Shown here piece by piece: positions 1 to 12,304 of a stretch of DNA of 64,000 nt. Source of the stretch: Sphagnum compactum. Lineage: Eukaryota > Bryophyta > Sphagnopsida > Sphagnales. The translations under genes and the position numbers were made by a program. The first letter of the stretch is position 1. The number at the start of each line of letters is the position of its first letter. Where the stretch lies: assembly GCA_965153455.1 (NCBI GenBank), contig OZ234493.1:6314213-6378212 (forward strand), written 5' to 3'. The notes under the pieces were generated by a model. It saw only the letters and a program-made list of their open reading frames with translations. It searched no databases and was not told where the DNA came from.

Positions 1-343
1 GCCACTTTTTGGTGTAATGATCATTCATTATTTTTGTGCATAAAAATATTATGTTACTAGGTTTGTTTTTATCCAATTAAGCTGAATTATTGACTATGAA
101 CTCTAATGGTGTAGGTCCCAAAGCATCCAAGTTTAATGAAGTTTTATGTAAAGACAACAAAGATGAAAAGTAAGTTTACATTTACATCCAAGGAAATTCA
201 AAACCAATGTACTTCAATTTTGCTTATGATACTTTACTTTGAATTCAAATGGTTGTTTATGAATGTAGAGCTTGTATTTTAATCATTATATGGCTATGGC
301 GTGTGTTGTTTATATTGCATTTCAATGATAAGTTAATGACGAC

Positions 344-541
344 ATATGTACATTGGTTGTTAATTGCATTATAGTTGCAAACTATATGTACATTGCTTGT
401 TAATTACATTGTTATTGCAAATTATATGTACATTGTTTAGTAGTTGCATTATAATTATAATTTGTGCATACATTGTTTATTAATTACATTATACTTGTAA
501 ACTATATGTACATTGTTGTTAGTTGCATTACAATTGCAAAA
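344..541. repeat. 40-bp tandem minisatellite, about 5 copies
   Basis: The motif ATATGTACATTG, or a close variant, recurs at 344, 384, 424, 464 and 504, an even 40-bp spacing. Each is followed by a TTAATT(G/A)CATTAT stretch and a TTGCAAA stretch. The copies differ by scattered substitutions, so the array is old. No coding content is visible. Confidence 0.85.
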
Positions 542-1074
542 GACTTCTACTTAAATTTAGAATATGAACATTAAACTATTTTTCACATTACAATGAGGTT
601 TTTCTTACATTGCAAATGTGCAAACATCATTTCACATTTGACAACTATCAAAATATCTCCCAACTTTTGAATAGAAATAAAATGGATCTCTTAGCATTAT
701 ATCTAGCAATACATGTTAGATATGATATTTGATAACAATATTATAAACATGTTTTTAAGTTAGCATTAAAAATACATATTAAATACATACCATTGGAAAG
801 GACCATGAAACACAAAAAATATTCATATGAATATTGTATTTTTCAACATAGAATATTAATGCATACAATTATATTATTGGAATAAGATGTTTGTCATTAT
901 TTATGTAATCTGTTCATGATGCAAAATTATTGGTGCAAATTCTAGTAGGTGCAAAATAATACCATCCATAAATGAACATAAGTTGCAAAATAGTTCCATC
1001 AACAAATTGATAAGTTATGATTTATAATGACATTAATTGAATTCAAGTTATAACATAATGTTATGGGCATGAAA

Positions 1075-1690
1075 AGAATTAAACATTAAGATTTTCAAAC
1101 CACATGAATGAAAGTAGGCCTAATTCTAAATTTAAGTAATGGAATAATAAAATCAAAAGCAAAAACATGATGTGTGCATGATGTGAATGCAAAAGGACTT
1201 TATTACAAAAACATGACAAGAACAAAATAAAATCATGACAAATATACATGCCAAAAATTAATGTTGAGCAAACAAAAAGTAATGTGGAATTCTACCTTTA
1301 TTTATACCTATTGGGCACCTAGTTCAATGAAGTTTTTCAAAAAACTTCCAACATGCATGTGACCCATGTTCATTCATATGTGACCCATGTGCACCCATGT
1401 GTGGCCAATGTCTATCCATGTGGGAACTAATAGTGAACTATGAATTAACTAAAAGTGAATTGAGATTTAACTATGAATAAATTGAAAGTCAATTGGAAGT
1501 GAACTAAACAATAACTACAAGTGAACTAATAGTTAACTAGAAGCTAATAGAGGGTTAACTAAAAATTAACTAAGAGTGAATTGAAATTAAAATATAAGTT
1601 AGGTACAAGTTATTTACGAGTCATGGATGAACATTCATATGAATGAACTTCACAGTGTTGGCATCCGTGACACATAGTAACATTGGCAAA
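1075..1690 (-). repeat. Dispersed repeat, copy 1 (paired with 58.4-59.15 kb)
   Basis: This stretch aligns in the same order and orientation with 58425-59145. Both hold a TAGGCCTAAT/CAGGCCTAAT block, a TCTACCT-CTATTTATACC block followed by TTGGGCAC, a run ending AAACTTCCAA, a GCATGTG-CCCATG cluster, then a degenerate array of AGTGAACTAA / GTTAACTAGA-like units of about 20-26 bp, then a GTGGCATCC-TGACACAT block. In the second copy the array abuts a MULE transposase relic on the minus strand. The element is therefore probably a deletion derivative of that transposon family. Strand follows the transposase direction in the partner copy. Confidence 0.7.
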
Positions 1691-4600
1691 ATCCATTAGT
1701 CATAAAACAATATTTTGGCAATGCATTAGATGCAATGGACATCAATAGATTTCATTTGTCAATGGATGAATGAAAAACAACACAAGCATTACATTTGTCC
1801 ATGGGCATTTACACGAAAAACTAACATGAACATAAAGTTGTAAAATAGTTGTAAGTTAGTTGCAAAGGACATAAACAAACTTCATTCATCAACGAATGAA
1901 TGAAAAGTCACACAAACATTCCATTGATTTATGATCTTTTTTGCAAAAAGTGAGATGAACAACTATTTGTAAAGTAGTTGCACAAAATTCTATATTTTTT
2001 CCTAACATATGTTTACATATATATTTTTGATGTGACTAATGCAACTACCACAACTCATGTGATAGCACTAATGTCATAGAAATACCTTGGATTGCAAATG
2101 ATCGCTAAAATTTTAATATCAGGTTACAAGCCTAGTTGCAAAACACCTGATTTTCTCATATTGAACAAATTTCATTCCAAGGGGAAAATAATCACCAAAC
2201 TCAAACCTTATAGTTTCATCCACAAATTTTGATTCCCCCTCATCATACTTGTTTTGAATATTTTTGGGTGATGAGGTCCATGAGTATTTTTTCGTGCTTT
2301 TCCTTGAAGGTTTTCTCCCTTTTTGGTTTTCTTTCTTTTTACTGTGTTGTGGAGTTCTCAACATGAATTATAATTGTCATTAATTGCAGTTGATTTGTTT
2401 TTTTTTTCCACCATGATGATTATTGATGAACAAACAAACATTGTTGAAAATAATAAAAACATGTTCATTAGTTCATAGCTTAACATATTTTATTGTTGAC
2501 ACACAAAATCCTTCTGCAACATTTGCATCACCATTCATTTCATCATCTATGAATCCTATGTCACATAGCAATTTGATAATTCCATTATTCATTGAATTGT
2601 TGAGAAGCACTAACACCTTTGTGGAATCCTCTTTAAACTCCAACATACTTTCAATGGACAACCATTTCACAAACTCATCATTCTCATTCAACATAAATTG
2701 GAATTGAAACTTTGGTTACAATCTTAAAACTCAATTGTAATGTAACTAGTAAAAATTCCCTAAAATTTGTAAAAACTCCTTAATTTATGGTCACTCGGAA
2801 CAATGTAATGAAAAACACAAAAAAAAGAAAAAGAAAAAGAAAAACAAGCACATGAAAAAACCTCGTTGTGAATCATCTTCCCGCAAAGGGAAATGAAAGA
2901 CAAAAAAACAAAACAAAACTTGGAAACTAGAGCACGAGAGAAAAATAATAAGACATTAAATAAGAATGAGTTAAAACTTTAAAAACACCATTTTTTTGAA
3001 ACCCTAATAAATGTGGGGTTTTTTTTTTTTTTTTCAAATAAGGACACTCTCTACATGGATAAAAACATGGGAGATAAGAAAAAAATCTATTTTATCTTGA
3101 ATATTCTAGGTATTTTTTATTTTTTAAAAAATCCATCTACTCAGGTTAGTATTTCAATTTTCTTTCATAGATTTTTGTTTTTTCAAAAAATTAATTCATA
3201 AAATCATTTTTGAAAATAATAATTAATGTCCAAGCTACCATTGATATGTGTTTCACAAGTAAATACTTGTATTTTATTTTTAGTTTATAAGTGGATTTGG
3301 CTAAATTATCATTGAATTGATGACCACACAATTTTCTACAACTTCCATTAGATGATTTTCACTAAATTGTTTACAAACATAAATTTATTACAAATACAGT
3401 GTTGGCAAGGTATTGCAATTTGTTGTCATATGACATATATTTTTTGCATGTGTCACATGTCGTGTCGTATGTCATGTCACATGTGGGGTATGGTTGGCAT
3501 CCTAAGTTGTTTCGTTTGTCTTTCAATAACGTATGTCATTTTGAGATGCATCCAAGGTTTTTCTTTTGTTTTCATGTACAAGGTGTTGGCTTATTAATAA
3601 AGCTCCTCCTCCATTGTTGTTATTTTGCAAAACATGGCACACTTCGGGTTTAAGGGTTCAAGTTTTAGGTTTAGGTTTAAGGTTTAGGGATCTTGCATAT
3701 TTGTTGTCTACAATGTCATGTATGATATAGGTTCAATGCAAATGCTTGTTTGTTGTGTGTATAATATATATTGTAATATATGAAAATTTATTGATTTTAG
3801 TTTTGTATTTATGTTTATACATACATACATAAATATTGACATAAATTCTTGTGTATATATATTTTTCATGACATAATAATTATATAAGTACATTTGTTGT
3901 TTGATGTTTAATGTTTGTTTAACGATGTAAAATCCATTATTTGTTGTTTATTTTGCCTTTAAGATTTCATGCATGCAAACAAATTATGGACAATAATTTG
4001 GATGACATGCAAAATCCAAGTTCAAATCAAATAATGAATTTTTTTAGATTTTTCATTTTTCATTATTTTCTATACTTATATTGAACATGTGTGTAATTCT
4101 TCATTCATGACATGTTGTAATAGTTTTTCATTTGTTTATTTCAAGTTAGTTGTCATGTATTGTTTTGGTATTGAATCATCAAGTTAAACATCATATTTAC
4201 AATTTAATATATACATTCTTAAATATTGTAATTATCACATAAGTTTTAATGTGTGTGTCATAAAATTCAATAATTCAATGTGTTGTGAAGTTTCAATTTA
4301 TTCTGAAAAATAAATAAATGGTTATGTCCCAAAATGGCTTTTATGGCCCTATTTGAACCTTACTATTATGAACTATATAATTACTCATATATTCATATTG
4401 TAATGTCAAGCTCTCAACTAGGTTATTAGATGAACAGAAATGTGAAATTAATAATTCATTTTTTTAATTTCAAGCATAATTTGTATATGGAGATTTTCAT
4501 TCCAAAACATGAATTTTTTTTTGGTGAGGAATTGTTGAAACAGTTAAATCAAAATAAAATTTACTTTATATTCTATATTAAAAATTAAGGAAATTAAAAT

Positions 4601-7600
4601 TTTAACAATAAAAATATAAACTATATTATCCTCAATAATAATTTCATTAAATTTTTTTGACAAGAAACATTTTCCAATAAAACTGCAATACTTATTTGCT
4701 ATATTTAAGGTGCATGAAGATTACATTCATGACATTTTTCATTTTTTTTAATTTCAGTGAACTATTTTATATTATTCTCATTATTGAATCATCGAATAAA
4801 TATCATTATTATAATCTACTATAATATTGATTATTATGACTTCAGTTTTCTTTGTGTGATGTACAAATATAAATAATTCAATGTGTTGCGAAGTTCCATC
4901 TATGATCAACGGAAATTTTGGTTAATTATGGAACTTTAGTACAATGTTGAAAAATGTAACCATTATTGAACAATGTAAATTGAAAGTTGGAAAATAGGGC
5001 TTTAAAAAAAATTATCGGCCAACAAAGAATGTTTAATCTCATTACTAGATTAATATCCAACACAAAAATGTTCACACATCAATGTTTTAACTAAAATGAA
5101 TATTTTCTCAATATTTAATTATTTAAAAAATTTAAAAATTGTTTAACAAGTCTACATTTGTGTTTTACATTGTTGCATCATTCACACCACATTGTTTTTT
5201 TTGTGTTAAATTGTTTAAGAATTTAAATATGACTATATAAAAACTTCAAAACATGCAACTTTTCAATTGGACTATAAATTTATTCCCTTTTTTTTAAATG
5301 GATAAGTTAAATTAAAACAATTCCATACAATATGAATCAATGTTCTACAATTTTCCTAAACCATAAATTTAAGGTTGGCCCAATCGATGGCACCCATTTC
5401 ATTTTGCTTCCAAATTTATTATTTGTTAATGGTGAATTTGTTTCAATATTTTGTTACTAAGTTAAGTGACTTGTTTCCCCAACATTGGTTTGTCCATTAA
5501 AGTGCCCTCAATTGTTGGAATTGGCTTGTCTGTTGGCATTGACTTGCTTTTATTAAAAATTCCATTTCAAATAATTTAATTCAAATTTTTCTATCAAAAA
5601 ATATGGTAAAGGTTTTTAGAAAAATGTCCATGTTGTAATAAGGTGCATTCTTTTTATATTAAAAGGCCAACATTCCTCATGTAAAAATTGGTTGATTTTT
5701 CATCGTTTCAATTCATAAATTAAATTGGACCTATTGAAATTTTTGGTTTAACTTGCACATAATTTGACACAATATAATTCTTTCAATTTTTTTATAATTA
5801 CAAAAAATTTCAAAATAATCTATTGAGTACAAAATAGTACCCAAAAACATGTAATTTGTAATTTGCAATGCAATGTGCTTTCATTGCTTCATGGATTGTT
5901 TCAAGGTTTTCAAAAAGAAATTTGAACCATACATATATGGCGACATTTCGTTAAATATACCTTTACACATCCCTATTATAAATAATATTATTGTACCATT
6001 TATTGGACCATAAGAATTAACACATTTCTAATATTAATTATGAATTTTAAAATATGAACCCTATCAAATCTTTTTACAATATAACCATATATTATTCATG
6101 GTCAATCATATTTGGCCACATCACTTTGATTCAGCTACCCATTTTTTATACATTTGTCTGGGACACACAATGGTTAGTTGTTGAAATTTCTTGGACGTTA
6201 TTTTTAATGTGTCCTAGTCATAGATGATACAATTTGGGATAATGGGAGGTCATCTATCATCTCATCATCCAAACTATTTGTTGCATCATCAAGTTCCATT
6301 TATTCATTTTTTATGGTGAAATTTGTCCAACCATCTTGCATACACATTTACTGATTACATAAAAACAACATTGGATGGAGGAATTGTGCACATTTGTCAC
6401 AAGATTAAATTTTCAACAATAAGTTTGATCGCATGATGGCTCTTTCATACAATTGAACAACAACAAACACGAAATAAGTAGGAGTTGAAAATGGGTCTTG
6501 GCAAGGTGAAATAGATAATTTATACTCCTTGTCACAAAAAAAGGAAACCATAAACAAGTTTTGATGTATTGAAAGTAGATTTTTTTAATTTAATATTCAA
6601 CACAAGGATAATATTTAATTTTATCACAATGATGTTGATTAATCACATATTTAATATGCATTCAAGTAGATTTAAAAATAATAATTGTACTTTTTTCCTT
6701 ACTTTTTAGGTTGTCCAAACTTGTACAAGTAGGTGAAAATAGATGAATTATTGAATATTCTCCATTTTCAACATGACATAGCTTTAAAATGTACTTGTAA
6801 GTTCTCAACATTTAAATGTTATAGTAAAATACAACAAATTTCTACTAGAGAAGTTTGTTTAAACTCAATTTGACCAATCATTTTCAAACATACTTGTTAT
6901 TTACTTGTATTAGATTTTATAATCACCTCACTATCAAATCAAAGAAAAAAACCATGCTTTTATTATGTTATTTTAAATTATTTTCAATCTACTTTCTTCT
7001 ACTTATGTCAAAAACTGGACCATTTTTTGATTTTTTTTTTAACAACTTTTTATGTATACTTTACCATGCTTTCACCCGGACACCATTTTGAGCATGGTAG
7101 TCTTCATCAATATTCCAACATGTGTCCACTAACATGGACATTCCAAAATAACATCATTGTAGTTGATGGTTTGCTTGTTTCAATGTTGCTTAGGGAAATT
7201 TTTAAGACCAATTCCCCTATTTTCCATGGTGAATTTAATATTGGATTACTAATGTAGATAATTTTTTTGTCCCAAAAAGAGAATAAATTCAATATATAAT
7301 ATGATAATTAGTATTGCATACTAATTAATGCCTAGCTACCTTATTCTACATGGACTTTCAACATTTAAATTCTAATATTTAATGAACTTCATTTAAATAT
7401 ATGGTTTAATAAGGTGTTGAATGTTTACCATATCATCATCAAGAACTTTTGTTGCATTAAGTTCCATCATACGAGAGTTCATGTCAATGCTTTTATTTGG
7501 TCTTAATGGCATTTACATTGTGCACCATCCCCACCACCTCTATACTAACAAGTACTTGAACTTCAAACATAAAAGTAATGGTGATAATGAACACAACATG

Positions 7601-8043
7601 GTCCCCTAACTTTAACTTGATAACTTTTTGCATTTTTGGCTAGTTAATGAAACTCACTACATCCTTCACATTGGAACCAACATATGTTCATCTTTGGTTA
7701 TAATGGAACCATGAATCACAAAAGAAGACAAATTGTGAAGTGATGATGAAAATTTTAAAAGTTATGAATCAACATTATTTTAATCCCAGTCACTTGGGTT
7801 GTTTACCTAGTTGTGTGCTTCTATGTTGGTGCATACCGCCATCATTGTCACACAACATACAATCACATAACAAAGAACTCACCCCAATTGTTACACAATA
7901 TCCAAACTTCAAAAAGAACTCAACTATAACAACACATGAATCTAAGCCCAAAACATAGAAACAACAACACAAACACCATGTATCGTAAAAAAAACTACAT
8001 AAACACAAGACAACTTGCAAAGTATAAACACACTATGTTTTAG

Positions 8044-8073
8044 AATCTCAAATCACCAAAGTGATTTGAGATT
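8044..8073. repeat. Perfect 13-bp inverted repeat with 4-base loop
   Basis: The arms are AATCTCAAATCAC and GTGATTTGAGATT, separated by CAAA. The element lies alone in an AT-rich tract. No gene end is nearby, so it is not supported as a terminator. Confidence 0.75.
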
Positions 8074-11000
8074 TCAAAAACTTGAGCTAATATACCCAAA
8101 CACCAAAATAGCTTGAATTGTGTTCACACTTGAATTGGTTCCAAGTTAAAACACAATTAATTATGCTAACCCAATGTATCATTTAACTAATTGTGACTTA
8201 ATTAAGTAGCTAAACTAATATTCTTAACAACCTCACCTATTCAACATTATAAGTTTAAATTTTTAGTTCAATTAATTTTAAATACATTAATGGTCATTGA
8301 TTCATATGTAATTACAACATGCAGGTCATCTTTCTCATTTTGAATTTGAATTATAGGCCAAAAAATTTCACCCTCACATACATGTTCTTTTGCAAATGCT
8401 CTTTCCTCATTCATTTCACCTTCAAAACAACTATGGTCATAGTTATCAAGCTATCTAACAAATCATAATGGAAGTGCATAACTTTGATATTCCATGGTCC
8501 TATTCACAATCTGATCAAAGGTGTCATACATACCTATTGAACACCTTTGCTTCAAATGCAACATCTTCAATTCCAAATCTAAATCATCCACTTCAACAAC
8601 TAATCTACCTTTTTTCATTGTAACAATAGTCAACATTATGCAAAACAAAAGAAATTAAAACTCACCATAATAGATTTGAGAACAAATAATGTTAAATGTT
8701 TATGGTGTCGCATGCATAATGTCTTGTTGTAGTAATTTTGTGATTTTGAATAAGAAACTTACAATTGGCACCACAAGGTAGCTAAATGTATCCACATGGA
8801 AAATAATAATAAACTCTCATGGATTTCAAAAGCTTTTAGACACTTTATTGTTTATGACAATGTGAGGCTTTTGAATGAAAGCAATTCAAGCTTCTAATGG
8901 TTCAAAACAAGCAATTAAAGTTGTAGTGCTATCATGTCTACCATAGTGCATGATTGGAAAATGTGATGTATTACTTCGTGTGTTTAGTCTCATGTGATGA
9001 ATGTGCAAATTTTGGAGACCCAATGTTGACTCAACATGTTGACTTGAACACCTTTGCTTCAAACGTAACATGTTTAATCCAATTTTCTTTTCCCCACAAA
9101 AATGTTTATGGCACCGCATGCACATGTTGTATCAATTTTATTATTTTCACTAAAAAACCTAGGGTTGTAACCACAAGGTAGTTAAGTGTATCCATGTGGA
9201 AAAAGTGCATTTAGATTGGACCATGTTATTATTCCTTGGAATGTTAGATTTTTGTGTTTGGTTACTAAGAGACAATGTACACAAAAAGGATATGTAATAC
9301 AAAGAGTTCACCTTCTAACACAACACCTCCTATTGACAAGGAATTTAATGTTAATCAACCATTGTGGATTCCTAAGAGCTTACAAATGAACAACAAACAT
9401 TCACAAATTATTTTCAAATGCCATTGCCATGGACCTATGTTTTGGCAAATATGAATTTCAATTAGCAATAAAGTTTCCTTAATGTTTCTTCCATAAGTGT
9501 TTCAAATTTGACCAAAAAACATTTCTCTTCAATTAGATTGGCTTAAAAAGATGTCCTAATTTGATCATTTCCACTATCTAAATCTTCATCATGGAAAACA
9601 TGAGATGGAGGTGAGTGTCAATATGTAGTTGAAGAAATCAAGCTAGAGTAGCTTCATTCATGAAGGTTTACTTTTGCCACATTTTTGTGTTGAGCTATAT
9701 AAAGCATGTTGTGGTAGTAATTAAATGTGATTCAAAAGGTGCATAAGTAAATTTGCCAAACAAACGTTGGTTAATAATTGTAACAATCAATCAAATATTA
9801 TTGGAGGGGCTTTTGAATTTTAACTGTGTAATACAATTTCTTCGAATATATTTCCCAAACTTAGTGATGCTCTTATTTTCCTTAATAAAATTGGCCTTAA
9901 AATGATGCCATAATTTAACATTTCCACTATTTAAATCCTTGATAGCTTAATATGGAGGTTGGTTTTCGTATTCTTCAAAAGGGAACCTCTTTTTGAATTG
10001 AGGAGGTAAGTGATCATTAACAAGGTTTTAAATACTTTGAAATGGTTTGCATATAATGTTTCAAAAATTATTGATTGATATTGAAAGATGGAAAAAGGAA
10101 GGAAACAATTTTTTTTCCCCTGAACCTATCATTTCAAATTCAATCATAGGTAAAAGAAAATGCATAAATTGTTATTGATCTATATTCCAATTTTAAATTA
10201 TAATGTTTAAGAAATAATCTCAAATTTGACACATTCAAAAAGTAAAAATAATAATAATGACATAAAGGGTCATTATCAATATAAGTTTTAAAAAGATACA
10301 TCAATTCAATAATCCAATATTATTCAAGTTTGATAATTCAAATCGCATCCCCAACTCTTGCCTCTTTAGTGTTTATTAATTGTCACCAGTGTTACACTAG
10401 GGGATCACTAATGTCATTGAAATTGTAATCCATTTGTCACATGTCATTGAAGCCTTATCACATCCTCCATGATGACAACATGGTTGGTTCTTTAACAATA
10501 TGAAACATGCATGGTGTTTTTTTTTCCTCAAACAATTGGAAAGCTTGTTGGTTAGAATGAAAATTTCAAAATTCAAGTGCCCATCATATTGTAATGGGGA
10601 TAGTTATTATATTCGGAACATGATGACATTTTTCTCATGCATAAATTTCATGAACATGGCTTGTTAATATGTTAAATATTGAATAAAAAATGAAACCATA
10701 CACAAAAAAACTTGGCAAGAACATATTATAATTAGAATTGTTACAATAATAATATATTAAAATAATATTCTCATAAATTTGTCATTTTCAAATCATTTTG
10801 AGTCATTTTTAAAGTCCTATAAAAAGTGAAAACCAAACATCATGGTACAAGTGTTTTTGGGTATTCCATGATACTCATTAGATTTATTTCAATTTTGGCC
10901 ACATTTTGTTCCCATTTTAATAGACATGTTGCAAAATTCTTTCCATCACCTTATTTGGAGCCTAAATTATAATGAATAGATTTCCTTAGATATATTCAAA

Positions 11001-12147
11001 TTTTAATGTGAAGTTTTCTACCCTTAGATTAAGTCAACACATGAAATGTGAAATTAATAAATGATGGGAAAAAATTGTATCTTAAGCATTGTATATCTAA
11101 ACTTCATTCAATGAACTTAAACAATTTTCCTTTGTGGGGAATTATTGACCCCTTCAAAGCAAAATCAATTAGGTTATATTATATATAATATCAAACAAGC
11201 TTGATTACAAAATTGTAATAAGTTTTTCACAATAATAGTTTAACTTTTTTTTTACTTCGATCGAGAAAGTCTCCCAATAAAATTTCAATAGTATAATATT
11301 ATTAGTGTGAATGAATCTCCTCCACAATATAGACAATGTTTTGACACACACTTTATTTACATATGATTATTACTAGTGTAGCTTGTGTTGGTGGCCAAAG
11401 TGTGAGCACAATTTTTACACATTTTCAGAATTGAAAATTTCAAAATTCAGCAATGTGAACACATTGAGGGCTGAATTTCAAAGACTCCAATTGTTTTAAA
11501 ACTTGATTATTTATCTTTTTGATTTTATTCATCCAAGCATGAAGCAATTATTATTAATTTGAAATATATTAACTTGGAATAGAGGTAATCAAAGGTACAT
11601 ATAAAGTTTTAATTGCACCTTCTTCATTCTTTTATTGAGTAATGGTTTTATGTTTAAATTTGTATCTAGTTTATAATAGTTGCATGTTGTGCAAAATAAA
11701 TTGTATTCCCTCATACTTCTCTCTCTTGAAGGAAATTTGAGTGCTTATCTTGTTTTTAATTTATTCTAAATCCTTTCCCCTTTGTCTCGTTTTAACCTTA
11801 ATCATAAGCTCAAAGCTAAAGGCACAACATAACGCACATTGAGGAAAAAAAAAATGCAAGTGTCGAAAAAAAATATGTTAAACAAATGTTATCACAAACG
11901 AACCTAATGCATACCTTACAACTTTAACAACCTCCATATGTGAATATGATTAATTTTAACTAGGTCTAGTAGATATGATTTAGCCCTAATTACCAACATG
12001 CCAATGTTTGGTGTGAATAATCCCCTTTGTGGGTAGCCACCATCATGCTTGATGGTAGTCTAGAGAGGTAAGACCTATCACCTTTTAAGAAGTTGAGTCA
12101 ATGTTAGGCAACTTATCAATAGGGTTTCTAACAACAACAAGTGTGAA

Positions 12148-12301
12148 CACTACTACAAAATGTGGGTGCAGTTCATTAGTCCCCGTTCACTACAACTAGT
12201 GAATTCACTGTTTCTTCACTCGTCCCCGTTCACTACAACTAGTGAATTCACTCAAATCCAGTGAAATCACTTGGTGTACAGGGACACCTTTTGTTGTAGT
12301 G
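12148..12301. mobile_element. Small non-autonomous CACTA-like element (154 bp)
   Basis: The left end reads CACTACTACAAAATGTGGGTG at its first 21 positions and the right end is the inverted CACTACAACAAAAGGTG. These are typical CACTA/EnSpm termini. A 3-bp direct duplication GAA flanks the element at 12145-12147 and 12302-12304, the target-site length known for CACTA elements. Inside are two identical 31-bp direct repeats at 12179-12209 and 12222-12252, like the subterminal repeats of this superfamily. There is no coding capacity. The intact ends and target duplication suggest a fairly recent insertion. Confidence 0.8.
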
Positions 12302-12304
12302 GAA

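Larger units (their letters stand above)
1..12144. other. AT-rich gene-poor tract with degraded repeats
   Basis: No convincing gene is seen here. Open frames are short, A/T-biased and lack recognisable motifs. Recognisable content is limited to the minisatellite at 344-541, the dispersed repeat at 1075-1690, degenerate TTTAGGG-like runs at 3645-3690, a short perfect hairpin at 8044-8073, and local duplications at 8.5-9.2 and 9.5-9.95 kb. Two minus-strand frames at 2119-2364 and 2473-2694 look somewhat protein-like (acidic, few low-complexity runs). They may be transposon remnants, but I do not recognise them. Confidence 0.6.

Noticed and set aside
3645-3690. Interstitial telomere array
   Set aside because: Only a few imperfect TTTAGG/TTTAAGG units; too short and degenerate to call.
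5380-5460. GPIDGTHF-like peptide resembling a PIF/Harbinger transposase motif
   Set aside because: Only the IDGTH residues match; flanking family blocks are absent and the frame stops soon after.
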